A stretch of 64,000 nt of DNA from assembly GCF_000715075.1 (NCBI RefSeq), contig NC_134101.1, forward strand, positions 148,217,084-148,281,083, given 5' to 3'. Origin of the DNA: Nicotiana tabacum. Lineage: Eukaryota > Streptophyta > Magnoliopsida > Solanales > Solanaceae. Position numbers and translations under genes: made by a program. The notes below the pieces were generated by a model. It searched no databases and was not told the DNA's origin. It saw nothing but the letters and a program-made list of their open reading frames with translations. This document shows, one piece after another, positions 21,901 through 33,064 of the stretch (position 1 is the stretch's first letter; every line of letters begins with the position of its first letter).

Positions 21901-22917
21901 CCTACATTTCGTCATTTGTAGTATAATAGCCTGCTAGTTCACTGGGGGTATGTAATATGGATTTAATTAAGATATGGGTCCAAATTGGTGGTCTGTCAAT
22001 CCAGGGGATCGATCCCCGAACCTCCGCGAACTTAACTGCTATGGGCCACTCCAGGCCCAACGCCTGCATTCACAAGAGTCTTCGTCCCAATTGTGCTGGG
22101 CCTTTTGAGGCCCAAGGTCGGTTGTACGTTTCTTCTGTTTTGGATATTTGGATCCGGGTTTGAATTCGAAGCCCGAGTTCGGATAATAATCAATTAGGAT
22201 TTTCTTTTTCTTTTAGAGACAAAACCAAAAATAGAAAATTGTAGTCACTTTTTAGGTTGGCCTTTTAACAAAAATGATGAGACAAGCCTCGCCGAATAAA
22301 ACTACAAATGCGGGGCCCTCAATAAGTGGTTATTAAAATACTTAGTATTCAGGAGGGCCATTTAGTGAATTTCACGGCCTTCCCTAAAATAATATTGCGT
22401 TAGACTCTTTAGACGCGATTTAATTAAAATTTACTTCCTTAAACTCGGGTGTGCATTGATGCGACCCAAATCCAAGTCTCGACGAAGCCGAAATGTGCTG
22501 ACTACCATGGGTGCATTGACTGCGACGTGGTTCGAAGCGCGTTTTCACGACGTCGCGATTTCTTTAAAATAAACGATGATAAAAAGCGGTTTACGAATAA
22601 AAGGCACATAAGCTAGCATGTATTAAAGTGAGATAAAATCAAATGCAACAGTTAAGCGACCATGCTAGAACCACGGAACCCGAGAATGCCTAACACCTTC
22701 TCCCAGGTTAACGAATTCCTTACTCGGATTTCTGGTTCGCGGACTGTTAACAGAGTCATAAATTTCCTCGGTTCAGGATTCAACAGGTGACTTGGGACAC
22801 CATTAATCTCCCAAGTGGCGACTCTAATTCCTTAATAATAAATCCCGTTCCGATTGTCCTTTAATTGGAAAAACTCTTTTATTCCCTTGCGGGGTGTAAT
22901 GAAAAGGAGGTGTGACA
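18968..22917 (+). repeat. 5' LTR of element D (Ogre)
   Basis: About 3950 bp, matching 37527-41481. Two TATA-like sites exist: TTATATAAC near 19603-19611, followed by a C-rich AAACCCTAG-containing stretch, and CTATAAAAGGG near 20883-20893. The second reads CTATTAAAGGG in the 3' LTR. A 14 bp palindrome AAACGACGTCGTTT is at 19532-19545. The remainder is T-rich with no convincing sense ORF. Antisense ORFs at 19595-20160 recur in the 3' LTR only because the LTRs are copies. Confidence 0.95.
19532..19545. promoter_or_regulatory. ACGT-core palindrome in Ogre LTR
   Basis: AAACGACGTCGTTT is a perfect 14 bp palindrome containing GACGTC, ~60 bases upstream of a TATA-like site. It is also present in the 3' LTR near 38091-38104. 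Such ACGT cores are bound by plant bZIP factors; binding here is inference. Confidence 0.5.
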
Positions 22918-22921
22918 GCTC

Positions 22922-22939
22922 TGGCGACTTTGCTGGGGA
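22922..22939 (+). other. Primer-binding site of element D
   Basis: TGGCGACTTTGCTGGGGA lies four bases after the LTR end, in the expected place and with the general form of Tat/Ogre primer sites. Confidence 0.85.
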
Positions 22940-23891
22940 CCGAACCCAGAATCTCTGGTTCGGGGTTTAGAATTCGAGCTTAGATAAATTGTTGTATTTG
23001 GTTGTATCTGATTCTCCTACATGTTTTGTGCTGAATGTGCTAAATGTTACCGCTTTGATACTATCTGAACTGTATATAAACTGTGCCGACACCCTTCTCT
23101 CTTCACCTCCGGGGATGTGCTTACTGGTTGAGACTCCCTATTCTGTTAGTGTCATACCTTGAAATAAGAAAGAGGCCGGACAAGTTACTAAGCCGGATGG
23201 CCTTTTGGTTCCCGGAAAGTTGCCCCCTCCTCGACTCGAGTCGTCCGCTCGGGTACACAGTCTAGAACACCGACCCAGGTTTTGAACATAGAATAACGTG
23301 ACTTCACGTCGGATCTCTAGTAGGAACGATTATTTGCATCATGTTGCATTTGACTTAGGGGGCTCAACAAGGGGTTGAGCGCGTCTAGGATTTGCAAACT
23401 TAAATGAAAAAGACCATCCTGATGCATCCTACTTGTTTTCTGCATCTATTTGCTTCAGACTTGCATGCTGACCGGCTTTTGAATATCGAAAAATTGAGAA
23501 AAAGAGAAAAAGAGAGAAATAACAGTGTAGAGAGCTAATTGCTTATTTTTTGCCCAAATACTGCCGAAACTCTACCGGGATTTTGAGAAAATGAAAAATT
23601 GTTTTAGTTTTAAATAGTTTGTGTTACTAAAATAAAAAGCAAAAAAACACGGGTCTTTGTTTTAGTTTGGGAAATTAGATTGTTTTATTATTTGTTGAAG
23701 AAAAGGAAAAAAAAAAGTCTTTGTTTTTTTTGGAAAAATAGGTTGTTTAGTGTTTGTTGAAAATGAAAAAGAATAAAAGAGTCGTTATTTTGTCTTGTTT
23801 TCAAAATAGAAAAGGAAAAATAGTTTGTCGTGCCATGGAAAATGAAAAAGAAAAGAGTCTTGTTTTCAAAAAATAGTTCGGTTAATTTGCC

Positions 23892-23955
23892 CGAACTACG
23901 CCGGTTTGATTCTCACAGGGTGTGTGATACGTAGGCAACCCTTATCGGGTCCAAC
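23892..23955 (+). repeat. Dispersed Ogre motif, copy 1
   Basis: Shares CGAACTACG, TGATTC and GATACGTAGGCAACC, in that order and spacing, with copies at 26783, 34836 and 37343. It lies in the leader before ORF1. Confidence 0.85.
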
Positions 23956-24234
23956 CTTTCCTTTGCAAAAATAGCCAAAAAATGTCAAAATTTCTATTTT
24001 CGTCGTAAATAAGTTGGGTGATGCCGTTTTGTCAAAAATAGCCAAATGTTCCCAAACGGAACGCTAGAAGGCTGACCTTGCATAAATAGCCACCTTTGGT
24101 CATGTTTTCATTTTTGACCCTCACAGCCTTTAGTTTTCGTCCTCGAGGCGTTGAAAGGCCGTGTTGCAATATCGGGTCTTTTATCTTAATTTAAAAAAAA
24201 TAAGTAAAGAGTTGTAAATAAGTCAAGTAGGGCC

Positions 24235-24380
24235 GTCTTGTCATAAATAGCCGAGTGTCCCTAAAAGGAACGCTAGAAGGCTGACTTTGCAAAACAGTCG
24301 TCTTGGTCAATTTTTGATTTTTGACCGGTTGACTTTCGCAGCCTTAAAATCTTTGTTCCCGAAGTGCTGAAAGGCCGCGT
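24235..24380 (+). repeat. Second copy of a ~110-150 bp duplicated leader segment
   Basis: Compare 24015-24160: both hold TCAAGT- or TTGGGTGATGCCGT-type text, then GTCAAAAATAGCC or GTCATAAATAGCC, then GGAACGCTAGAAGGCTGAC, and a later AAAGGCCG. A diverged tandem duplication in the leader. Confidence 0.7.
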
Positions 24381-24552
24381 TTGAGAATCGAGCTCTTCAT
24401 TTTTAAAATCTGAAAATGTATAGGTAATTTTATTTTGAGTCGAAAATATAGATAGTTTTTTTTCTCTTGAGTCGAATAACAGTTTTTCTTTTGCTTAATC
24501 GCCTTAATAAATGTGCAGGATGAGCACGATGCTAAATGATCCCTTTTAAATA

Positions 24553-26569
24553 ATGACCAAAATCCCTTTTGAGTTGCGATTATGGTGGAATGATTTAGGC
24601 AAAGAAGGGCAAGACGAAGTGAAAAAATATTTGAAAGATCTCCCGGATTTAGTAGACATTCAACCTCGAGGGGATATTATCAGGGCATTGGTCGCTTATT
24701 GGGATTCAACACATAATGTATTTCATTTCTCGGACTTTGAGCTCACCCCGACATTGGAAGAAATAGCGGGGTACATCGGAAGTGATCAAGCTCCGTTGAG
24801 GTTCAAATACTTAATTGCTCCCAGGGCCGTTACCGTACACCGGTTTTTGGATTCCTTGAAAATACCCCGAACAGTTCATCATCCAGATTTTGCAAAGGGT
24901 TTTTGCAGTTTCCACTTCATATATGATAGATATGGCCACATGGGCGGGTTCAATAATCCAAACTTTAAGCTATGCAGTAGAAGTAACCGACAAAAATGGG
25001 AGGAACACAGACGAGTGGCTTTTATGATAGCCATTTTGGGCCTCATAGTATTCCCAAGGAAAGATGGAAATATTGATTTGAAAGTAGCTGGGGTCGTCAG
25101 TACCTTGCAAACCATGGGAAAAAGCACTTTAGCACCTATGATCGTGGCTGACATCTTTCGGGCTCCCACTGCTTGCAAAGCTGGGGGCAATTATTTTTGA
25201 GGGATGTAACTTATTGTTACAAATGTGGATGACTGAGCATTTATGCCACCGCTCTCAGCTCTTGAGTTATGGTTCGTTTGAGAAAACTTGTATAGGAGAA
25301 TTTTACACAAGAATCAAAGGGGCTAGTCTACCTGAAGGAGTCACGGCTTGGACATCATTATTTCGGACCCTCACTGTCAGCCAGATACAGTGGGTGCTCG
25401 GATGGTTACCTGTCGAAGAAGTCATATATATGCCAGCAGCCAGGCCGCATTTTCTATTGATGGGACTCAAAAACATCCAGCCCTATGCGCCATATCGGGT
25501 TCTGAGGCAACTCGGGAGGTATCAAGTAGTACCGAGAGATGAAGATCTGAGTACCCAAGTGGTCGAAATTAGTCCTGACGGTCGGTTCCCCGAAGAAGAA
25601 GTTCGCCAAATCTGGAGTGAGTGTCAACATTTGATGGCGAACACTTGTGTGTCAGACAGGGCTAAAGGGGAAGTTGCCCCGGGGTATCATGATTGGTTCA
25701 GAGGTGACGTGGCATGCGGGAAACCGGCTAAAAGACCTCATCTCGAAGATTTTGCCGAGTCGTCCCAAGAGCAGTGGGACTAGTTAGCAAAGGAAGAAGG
25801 CTATCGAGCTGAGATTGGTAAGCTGAAGCAGCAAGTTGAGAGTCTGAAATTCGAGAACAGTGTACAGGTTGCCGCGGATCAAGGTGAGAAGAACAGACTG
25901 GCTCGAGAAAACGAGACGCTTAGGGCCCAAATCCGGCAATTAAGAATAACCGTCGATAAGCAACCAAGGAGCCGATCAGATGAGCAATTGATAAAAAGGC
26001 TGGAAAATGAAGTCGGGGAATGTTGGGATGAGTTAGAAAAATCTGGGAATATCATGGCAGAGCTCAAAGCGCAGTGGGCTACAAGAACAGAGGAGCGTCG
26101 CCAGTACTTGAATCAGTTGAAAAGGGACCATGAGAAAATTGTTGCCAATTTAAAGAGAAAAGTGGTTGCCCTTGAGGGTAAAGCGGTTAGGCAGGCTAGA
26201 GATTTTGGAATTGAAAGTGGACATTGTTACGACTTGTTGGCCCAAATGGAGGTAGAAGTTCATCAGTTGCAAGATCAACACCTGCAGGACTCTCGAGCTT
26301 TAAAGACGTGTAGCGATTAGATAAGACGCTTGCTTATAGAAAAGAAGCAAACAAAAGACAGGATTAGAGCCATTGCTCATGCCATTTTCAGGAGATGTCG
26401 GGTTTGTGAAGACATGACCTATACTACTTTTGTCTCAGCAGTAATGATCTATATGAAGCGAACCATGAATGAATTAGAGCAGCTCGAAAGGGATTTGGAT
26501 CCTAGGCCCGCGGCGAGGCCGAACGACGCCCCGCGGACACCTAAGTTTGAAGCACTAGAGTATGCATAG
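24553..26569 (+). pseudogene. Ogre ORF1 (upstream of gag), function unknown
   Basis: Ogre elements carry this extra ORF before gag; its role is not established, and I recall the domain only as an uncharacterised plant family (DUF7745). It begins MTKIPFELRLWWNDLG; the N-terminal ~400 codons are globular, with HFSDFELTPTLEEIAGYIG and GHCYDLL-type segments. From ~25790 to 26320 it becomes a coiled coil (KLKQQVESLKFEN, QLIKRLENEVGECWDELEK). The C-terminal part (RIRAIAHAIFRRCRVCEDMTY) is Cys/Arg-rich. A one-base T insertion near 25192 shifts frame 1 to frame 2. TAG stops at 25781-25783 and 26318-26320 fit CAG-to-TAG. Without these lesions it is about 670 codons. Confidence 0.85.
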
Positions 26570-27203
26570 TCCGTGTCTGTAGTTTTCTACCTTTTGAGTC
26601 TGTCTTTTGTCTGTCCGTTTCAAGTATGTTTGCAGTCTTAGGGTCTATGTTTGCTTGTAATTTACGTCTGTTAGTTTCATTCCGAAAAGTGTTTAGTTTG
26701 TAATAGTTTGTTTTAGTAATGAAAATTGAAAATTTCAAAAAAAAATATTCTTATTTCCACCCTTTATTTTTGCATTTATTTTCACGAACTACGCTTGGTC
26801 TGATTCGTGCGGGGTCACGATACGTAGGCAATCTCTATAGGATTCGACCGTAATCGTAAAAAAAAAGAGAGAGAGAAAAAACCAAGGAAAAGAGAAAGAA
26901 AGAAAAGAACGGAAAAACAAAAAGAGAAAGAGAAAGGAAGAAATGAGCGGGAACACAAAAGAGAAAGAAATAGAAGAAAGAAAAGAGCACAAGAGAGGGA
27001 TAAGGTGATGAAATTTGAAAGAAAGGTAAAAAGAAACAAGGAACGAAATGCCGGGATGACGCATGCAATCGAGCAAACGCATAATAGAAATGATTAACTG
27101 TATAAGTGCATTCATGCCAACATGCGGTTGTCAAATCTGTTAAGACTTAATCGCTAACAAAGTGGTTGTCTAAATGTGTGATTCAAGGCAGGTGGTTAGT
27201 TGA
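26570..27203 (+). other. Ogre spacer between ORF1 and gag, with purine-rich tract
   Basis: No ORF of value. It holds the second dispersed motif (26783-26849), then a ~150 base tract almost wholly A and G (about 26860-27013), then unique sequence to the gag start. ORFs on the minus strand here are pyrimidine-run artefacts. Confidence 0.8.
26783..26849 (+). repeat. Dispersed Ogre motif, copy 2
   Basis: CACGAACTACG, CTGATTC, then CGATACGTAGGCAATCTCT and GATTCGACC. Same order as copies 1, 3 and 4. Followed at once by an A/G-rich tract. Confidence 0.88.
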
Positions 27204-29108
27204 TTGGCAGTTCTGGCAACTCACCTGTACAACACCCGGTCTAAAGATAAAGTAAACATGACAGGACAGGACTCGGAAATCAGCCTCGTGGACCCTTCAA
27301 ATGAAGTTGAGGTAATAGATGTGGGTGCTATGAAAGAAGAGATGAGAAAACTAAAAGCGCAAATGGCCGAAATGCATCGGGCATGGTCTCAGGGACATCC
27401 GACACCACTATACCCCGCTAATCCATCTTACATCCCACCTCAGGCTCAGGCTCAGGAGCCCACCACTCCCCACGCATCTTTAGCCTTCCCCTATCACACC
27501 CAGGGCTATGGTACTACTTCATATGCTCCTCCAGCTCCACCACCCAAACAGAACCCTCCCCCACCCATGGTTCCAGTCTTTGTGGCATCTCCCCCAGCCC
27601 CATTACATAGATCGTCCAGTGAGCCGCTATTCCAAGCTCACGACGCCCAATATTACCCTCTTGAACCCACTTTCAAAGCGCTTGAGCCATATACCTATAC
27701 TCCCCATTTTGAAATCCCGGGAGAAGCTGAGAAACCGGTTAAGAAAGCAGAACAGGAGGAAGTGATTCGTAAAATCAAAAGCCTGGAGCAATTCTTCAGG
27801 AACATGCATGGTTTAGGCAACCAAGTCAGCATTGCATACAAAGATTTGTGCCCTTTCCCCGATGTCCAGTTGCCCGCAGGTTTCAAAATGCCCAAGTTTG
27901 ATTTGTACAAGAGACATGGCGACCCGGTGGCCCACCTCCGGGGTTTTTGCAGTAAAATGAGAGGAGCTGGGGGGAAGGATGAATTGCTGATAGCCTATTT
28001 TGGTCAAAGTCTGAGCGGGTCCGCGTTGGAATGGTACATGAGACAGGACCCCGGCCGATGGTATACATGGAATGATTTGGCACAAGCATTCATTGGCCAT
28101 TTTCAGTTTGAGATAGTCCCTGATCGTCTGTCATTGTTGAAGCTGGAAAAGAAGCCCGGGGAAAGTTTTAGAGAGTTTGGTTTCCACTGGAGGGAACAAG
28201 CAACAAGGGTTGATCCTCCGATGAGGGAGAGTGAGATGGTAGATTACTTCTTGCAAACATTGAAGCCTACCTATTTTGGTCATCTAGTGACATCTGTCAG
28301 AAAGTCGTTTAATGAAGTGGTAAAGATGAGAGCCATGATTGAAGAGGGATTGAAGTCTAACAAGATTTTGAGCTACTCGGCATTGAAAGCAACCACTCAG
28401 GCCATCCAAAGCGGTACTGGTGGTGTGCTTGGAAAGAAGAAGAAGGAAGAAGTTGCTACGGTTGAAACTAGTACTTGGTCCAGGCCCAATAACCCTCCAC
28501 CCTACTACAACCAACCCAGACCCCACCACCTAAATTACCAATATACCCCATATGGCCCACCACAACATTACTATCCACTACCAGAACCACACTTATTATA
28601 TCCACCACGCCCAGACATACACTCAGCCTCCGGTGCACTGGCAATGGCGTGCACCGACGCCCCACAACACACATCCACACCCACAAAACACCTATCCACC
28701 CCCAGGACAAACAGACCAGGAACCGGCTTCCGCCCAAACCAAGCTTTTAGAAGTGAGAAGGCCCCAAACAGAAAAACATTTACTCCACTAGGAGAATCTT
28801 ACGCCACTCTCTTCCATAGATTGAAACAGTTGGGAATGTTGACTCCAATTGAGTCCAAAGCACCAAAACCCCTTCCCAGAAACTTGGACCATTCTGTTAG
28901 CTGTGAGTATTGCTCAGGGATGTCGGGACATGATACTGAAAAATGTTGGAAATTGAAAAATGCGGTACAAGAACTTATTGATAATCGCCGTATTGAAGTA
29001 CTGGCTCCAGAGGCTCCAAACATCAATCAAAACCCATTACCAGTGCATTATGAAGCCAATATGATCAAACTGATACATAAGGGGACAGAGCCTAAAAAAT
29101 CCTCGTAG
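27204..29108 (+). pseudogene. gag: gag of element D (Ogre)
   Basis: 634 codons, open to a TAG at 29106-29108. Domains: short helical segment (EEMRKLKAQMAEMHRAW, residues ~47-64), a Pro/Gln-rich stretch (~65-165), and the retrotransposon gag domain (~215-340: KMPKFDLYKRHGDPVAHLRG, SGSALEWYMRQDPGRW, GESFREFGFHWREQA). A long Pro/Tyr/His-rich region follows. The zinc knuckle CEYCSGMSGHDTEKC lies at residues ~566-580 and spaces its ligands CX2CX5HX4C, one residue longer than the usual CCHC. The frame continues unchanged into protease, so gag-pro was one ORF. Capsid and RNA-binding role by family. Confidence 0.92.
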
Positions 29109-30781
29109 ACGGTCATGATGATCCGTTCTACGGAAGCTAAGGTCAAAGAAAAGATAGTTAGCGCGAGGCCAGTGGTTCAGCTAAAAGCGATAAAAGATAA
29201 GCCAGTGTTGGTAATGGGAAAAGGACCATTTGTTGCTACAAAGAAGCCAGAGCCAGTCAAGTTAGTGGTACCAGGGTCATCATCTGCACCCGTGGTTGTT
29301 GTGAAAGAGGCCTACATAGAATCAGTTGTCATAAAGCCGGTAGTCCAATTACTCGTGGCTGATAGCAAAGCCGTGCCGTGGAAATATGACAAGGTAGTGG
29401 TGACATACAAAGGAAAGGAAATTGAGGAAGAGAGTTGTGAAGCACAAGGATTAACTCGGTCGGGACGTTGTTTTGCTCCCAAAGAGTTGAGAAAGGCTAG
29501 GGGCGCTAAGGACAATCCAGTGCTAGTCATGAAGGCTGTGACGGAAGAAGAGGCAGAGGAATTTCTAAAAAAGATGAAAGTGCAAGATTATTCCATTGTT
29601 GAACAATTGAGAAAAACACCAGCCCAGATCTCGTTTTAGTCATTATTGATCCATTCTGATGAGCATTGCCGAGCTTTAATGAAGATATTGAATGAAGCTC
29701 ATGCGCCCGACAAAATTTCAGTGAACCATCTGGAGACAATTTCCAACAAAATCTTTGAGGTAAACAGGGTAACATTTTCTGATGATGAATTGCCTGTGGA
29801 AGGCACAGAACACAATAAAGCTCTCTACTTGATGGTCAAGGGTGAAGATTCAATGGTTACTCGGGTGTTGATCGATAACGGGTCAAGTGCTAATATTTGT
29901 ACGTTGTCCACATTGAACAAGTTAAAGATTGATGATGATAGAATCCGCAAAAATAGTATTTGTGTTCGAGGGTTCGACGGAGGGGGAACAAACACAGTGA
30001 GGGATATTATACTCGAATTGACTATTGGCCCAGTCGAGTTCACTATGGAATTTCAGGTGTTGGATGCTGCAGTGTCCTACAATCTTTTATTGGGTCGACC
30101 ATGGATCCATGCGGCCAAAGCAGTGCCTTCCACACTGCACCAAATGGTCAAGTTCGAGTAGGACAGACAAGAAATCGTGTTATATGGGGAAAATCCCACA
30201 TGCGCCATGAATGATGCCATTGTGCCCTTTATAGAAACTGAAGATGATAAGGGACCATGGGTTTATCAGGTCTTCGACACGGTCCCCGTGAACAGAGTGC
30301 CCGAGGGTAAAAGCATTCCATGTCCCATGGTGGCAGCTGCGACCGTCATGGTAGTATCATAAATGCTGAGTAATGGGTTCGTGCCAGAAAAAGGTCTGGG
30401 GGCTAAGCTTTAGGGCATTGTTCAACCTGTTTCCCTGCCCAAAAATCTGGACACCTTCGGACTGGGGTTCAAACCAATAGCGGCAAATGTTAGAAGGGCT
30501 CGTAAATTGAAAAAGAAAGCTTGGGTTCTTTCCAAACCGATTCCACGCTTGTCCAGGTCCTTCGTCAGGCCGGGTGTCAAGAAGCAGTCATTGGCAAAGG
30601 TATCGGGTCCACTGATTGGTGTAGAGGGGAACTTGGATAAGGTGTTCGAGAGGGTATTTGCTGAAGTGAACATGGTTGAGGCCGGGGAAGGGTCAAGCAG
30701 AGCAGATATACAGTACATCGGACCACATGCTAACATCAACAATTGGGAAGCTACTCCTCTTCCAATTCGGAGGGAGTCGTG
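29109..30781 (+). pseudogene. Ogre protease and G-patch-like C-terminal region (5' exon of pol)
   Basis: Same frame as gag. The 29115-29639 stretch is a Val/Lys-rich linker. The aspartic protease follows: TRVLIDNGSSANICTLS (~29860-29910) carries the D-N-G-S active site, and YNLLLGRPWIHAAKAVPSTLHQ closes it (~30080-30140). Further on is a glycine-containing GFVPEKGLGAKL-stop-GIVQP stretch (~30380-30425), like the G-patch seen after protease in some Tat elements, then a basic tail. Stops at 29637-29639 and 30159-30161 fall where family members have Trp; the one at 30409-30411 replaces Gln. Ends at the predicted splice donor, after 30781. Confidence 0.85.
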
Positions 30782-30957
30782 GTAGTGGGTTTTGTTTTCC
30801 TTTTGTCACCTGGATTATTCTAGGGTTTGTAATTCAGTTGCTATGTTCCGTCCATTTGGATGAGTTAAAACCCTGTTATCTTTACATTCAATGAAATGCA
30901 ATTTTCTTCTTTATTCATTCCTAATTTTGTTTCCATCTTTCTTTTCTTTTTGTACAG
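30782..30957 (+). other. Predicted Ogre intron between protease and RT
   Basis: 176 nt with GT at 30782-30783 and AG at 30956-30957, preceded by a T-rich tract. It contains stops in the upstream frame. Removing it joins frame 0 to frame 2 in register with the RT ORF. Ogre elements are known to have an intron at this place, so sequence and family agree. Confidence 0.8.
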
Positions 30958-32700
30958 TTCTTTTTATGCTGATATCAATGATATGACATGCATGAGGAAT
31001 CTTCGGCCCAGTTTTAAAAGCCAATCTAGCTCAGAAATAATAATACAAGAAATCGAGTGTGATGATGGGGTGGATTGTAACGACAACGAGGCTTATGAGG
31101 AAATTAGTAAAGAATTAAGTCACTTTGAAGAAAATCCCAAACCTAACCTAAATGACACATAAGCAGCTAATCTAGGGGACCAAGACAATGTGCGGGAAAC
31201 TAAAGTAAGTGTTCATCTGGAGCCACAACTCAAAGAGGAGATAATTAAAGTATTGCATGAGTACAAAGATGTTTTTGCATGGTCGTATGATGATATGCCA
31301 GGTCTAAGCACTGATTTGGTGGTTCACAAATTGCCCACTGACCCGACATTCCCTCCTGTCAAACAGAAACTAAGAAAGTTCAAAACAGAGATGAGTGTAA
31401 AGATTAAAGAAGAGGTTACCAAGCAGTTCGATGCAAAAGTCATTCGGGTCACTCGGTATCCCACTTGGTTAGCCAATGTTGTGCCTGTGTCGAAGAAAGA
31501 TGGCAAGACCAGGGTGTGTGTTGACTATCAAGATCTCAACAAGGCAAGCCCAAAAGATAATTTCCCATTGCCGAACATCCATATTTTGATCGATAATTGT
31601 GCTAATCATGAGATTGGTTCTTTTGTGGATTGTTATGGGGGTTATCATCAGATTCTAATGGACGAGGAAGATGCAGAAAAGACGGCATTCATCACGCCGT
31701 GGGGAACGTACTGTTATCGGGTCATGCCGTTTGGTTTGAAAAATGCTGGGGCAACTTATATGAGGGCAATGACAACAATATTCCATGATATGATACACAA
31801 GGAAATCGAGGTATACGTGGATGATGTGATCGTGAAGTCTAGATAGTAGTTTGACCATGTCAGGGATTTGAGGAAGTTCTGTCAAAGGCTTCGCAGGTAC
31901 AATCTTAAGCTCAATCCTGCCAAATATGCTTTCGGGGTGCCATCTGGAAAGTTGTTGGGATTTATAGTCAGCCGGTAGGGTATTGAACTAGACCCATCGA
32001 AGATCAAAGCTATTCAGGAATTGTCACCTCCAAGAAACAAAACTGAGGTGATGAGTTTGTTAGGAAGATTGAATTATATCAGTAGGTTCATTGCTCAGCT
32101 CACGACAACTTGTGAGCCGATTTTCAAGCTGTTAAAGAAAGATGCTGCAGTCAAATGGACTGATGAATGTAAAGAGGCTTTTGATAAGATAAAGGGGTAT
32201 TTGTCAAACCCACCCGTGTTGGTCCCGCCAGAACTAGGGAGGCCTTTGATTCTATATCTGACGGTTTTGGATAATTCATTTGGCTGTGTACTGGGGCAGC
32301 ATAATGTTACGGGTAGAAAGGAGCAGGCTATCTATTATCTCAGCAAGAAGTTCACATCTTACGAGGTTAAGTATACTCATCTGGAGAGGACATGTTGCGC
32401 CCTAATTTGGGTGGCGCAGAAGTTGAAACATTATTTGTCATCCTGCAGCACTTACCTCATATCTCGCTTGGACCCATTGAAGTATATTTTTCAGAAGCCT
32501 ATGCCTACAGGGAGGCTTGCAAAGTGGCAGATCCTGCTTACAGAGTTTGACATTATCTATGTGACACGGACTGCAATGAAAGCACAGGCATTAGCTGATC
32601 ATTTGGCTGAGAACCCCGTCGATGAAGATTGCAAACCTTTGAAAACTTATTTCCCTGATGAAGAGGTGATGCACATTGATGAATTGGAACAAGCTGAGAA
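30958..32700 (+). pseudogene. Ogre reverse transcriptase and first RNase H-like domain
   Basis: Downstream exon in frame 2. An acidic leader (30958-31160) ends at a TAA in DT-stop-AANLGD, probably Gln. RT then reads PTWLANVVPVSKKDGKTRVCVDYQDLN (~31455-31540), FVDCYGGYHQ, YCYRVMPFGLKNAGATY and the catalytic YVDD at 31814-31825. Adjacent TAG codons stand just after KSR near 31844-31849, and another near 31976. The first RNase H (~32215-32480) lacks canonical TDAS, having LTVLDNSFG instead, but keeps YYLSKKFTSYEVKYTHLERTC. Makes cDNA from element RNA in the particle. Broken only by nonsense codons, with the frame intact. Confidence 0.92.
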
Positions 32701-33064
32701 GCCGGGATGGAAACTTTTCTTTGATGGGGCTGCAATTATGAAAGGCGTTGGAATAGGAGCGGTATTTATTTCTGAAACAGGTCAGCATTACCCTGTTACA
32801 ACTCGGCTTCGTTTTTACTGTACGAACAATATGGCAGAATATGAGGCGTGTATATTGGGATTGAGATTAGCTGTAGATATGGGTGTACGGGAAGTCTTGG
32901 TCATGGATGACTCGGACCTACTAGTACACTAAATTCAAGGAGAATGGGAAACACGGGATTTAAAGCTTATACCGTACCGGCAATGTCTGTATGAGCTTTG
33001 TCAGCGGTTTCAGGATATAGAGTTCAGGCACATTCCAAGGATTCATAATGAGGTTACCGAGGCT
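32700..33064 (+). pseudogene. Ogre additional RNase H domain
   Basis: The second RNase H typical of Tat/Ogre pol: WKLFFDGAAIMKGVGIGAV (first Asp, ~32710-32760), NNMAEYEACILGLRLA (Glu, ~32825-32875) and VLVMDDSDLLV (Asp, ~32895-32927). A TAA at 32930-32932 follows where the family has HQIQGEW (CAA-to-TAA), then the domain continues to RIHNEVTEALATLAS. Likely supplies the RNase H activity lost from the degenerate first domain. Confidence 0.88.

Larger units (their letters stand above)
22940..24552 (+). other. Ogre leader between primer site and ORF1
   Basis: About 1.6 kb without a credible ORF. It contains A/G-rich stretches near 23490-23525 and 23700-23880, two related ~110 base segments near 24015-24180 and 24235-24380 (GGAACGCTAGAAGGCTGAC in each), and the first copy of the dispersed motif at 23892-23955. 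Confidence 0.75.

Noticed and set aside
26789..27134. Minus-strand ORFs rich in Phe, Leu and Ser resembling membrane proteins
   Set aside because: They are the pyrimidine complement of the Ogre purine tract and overlap in several frames.
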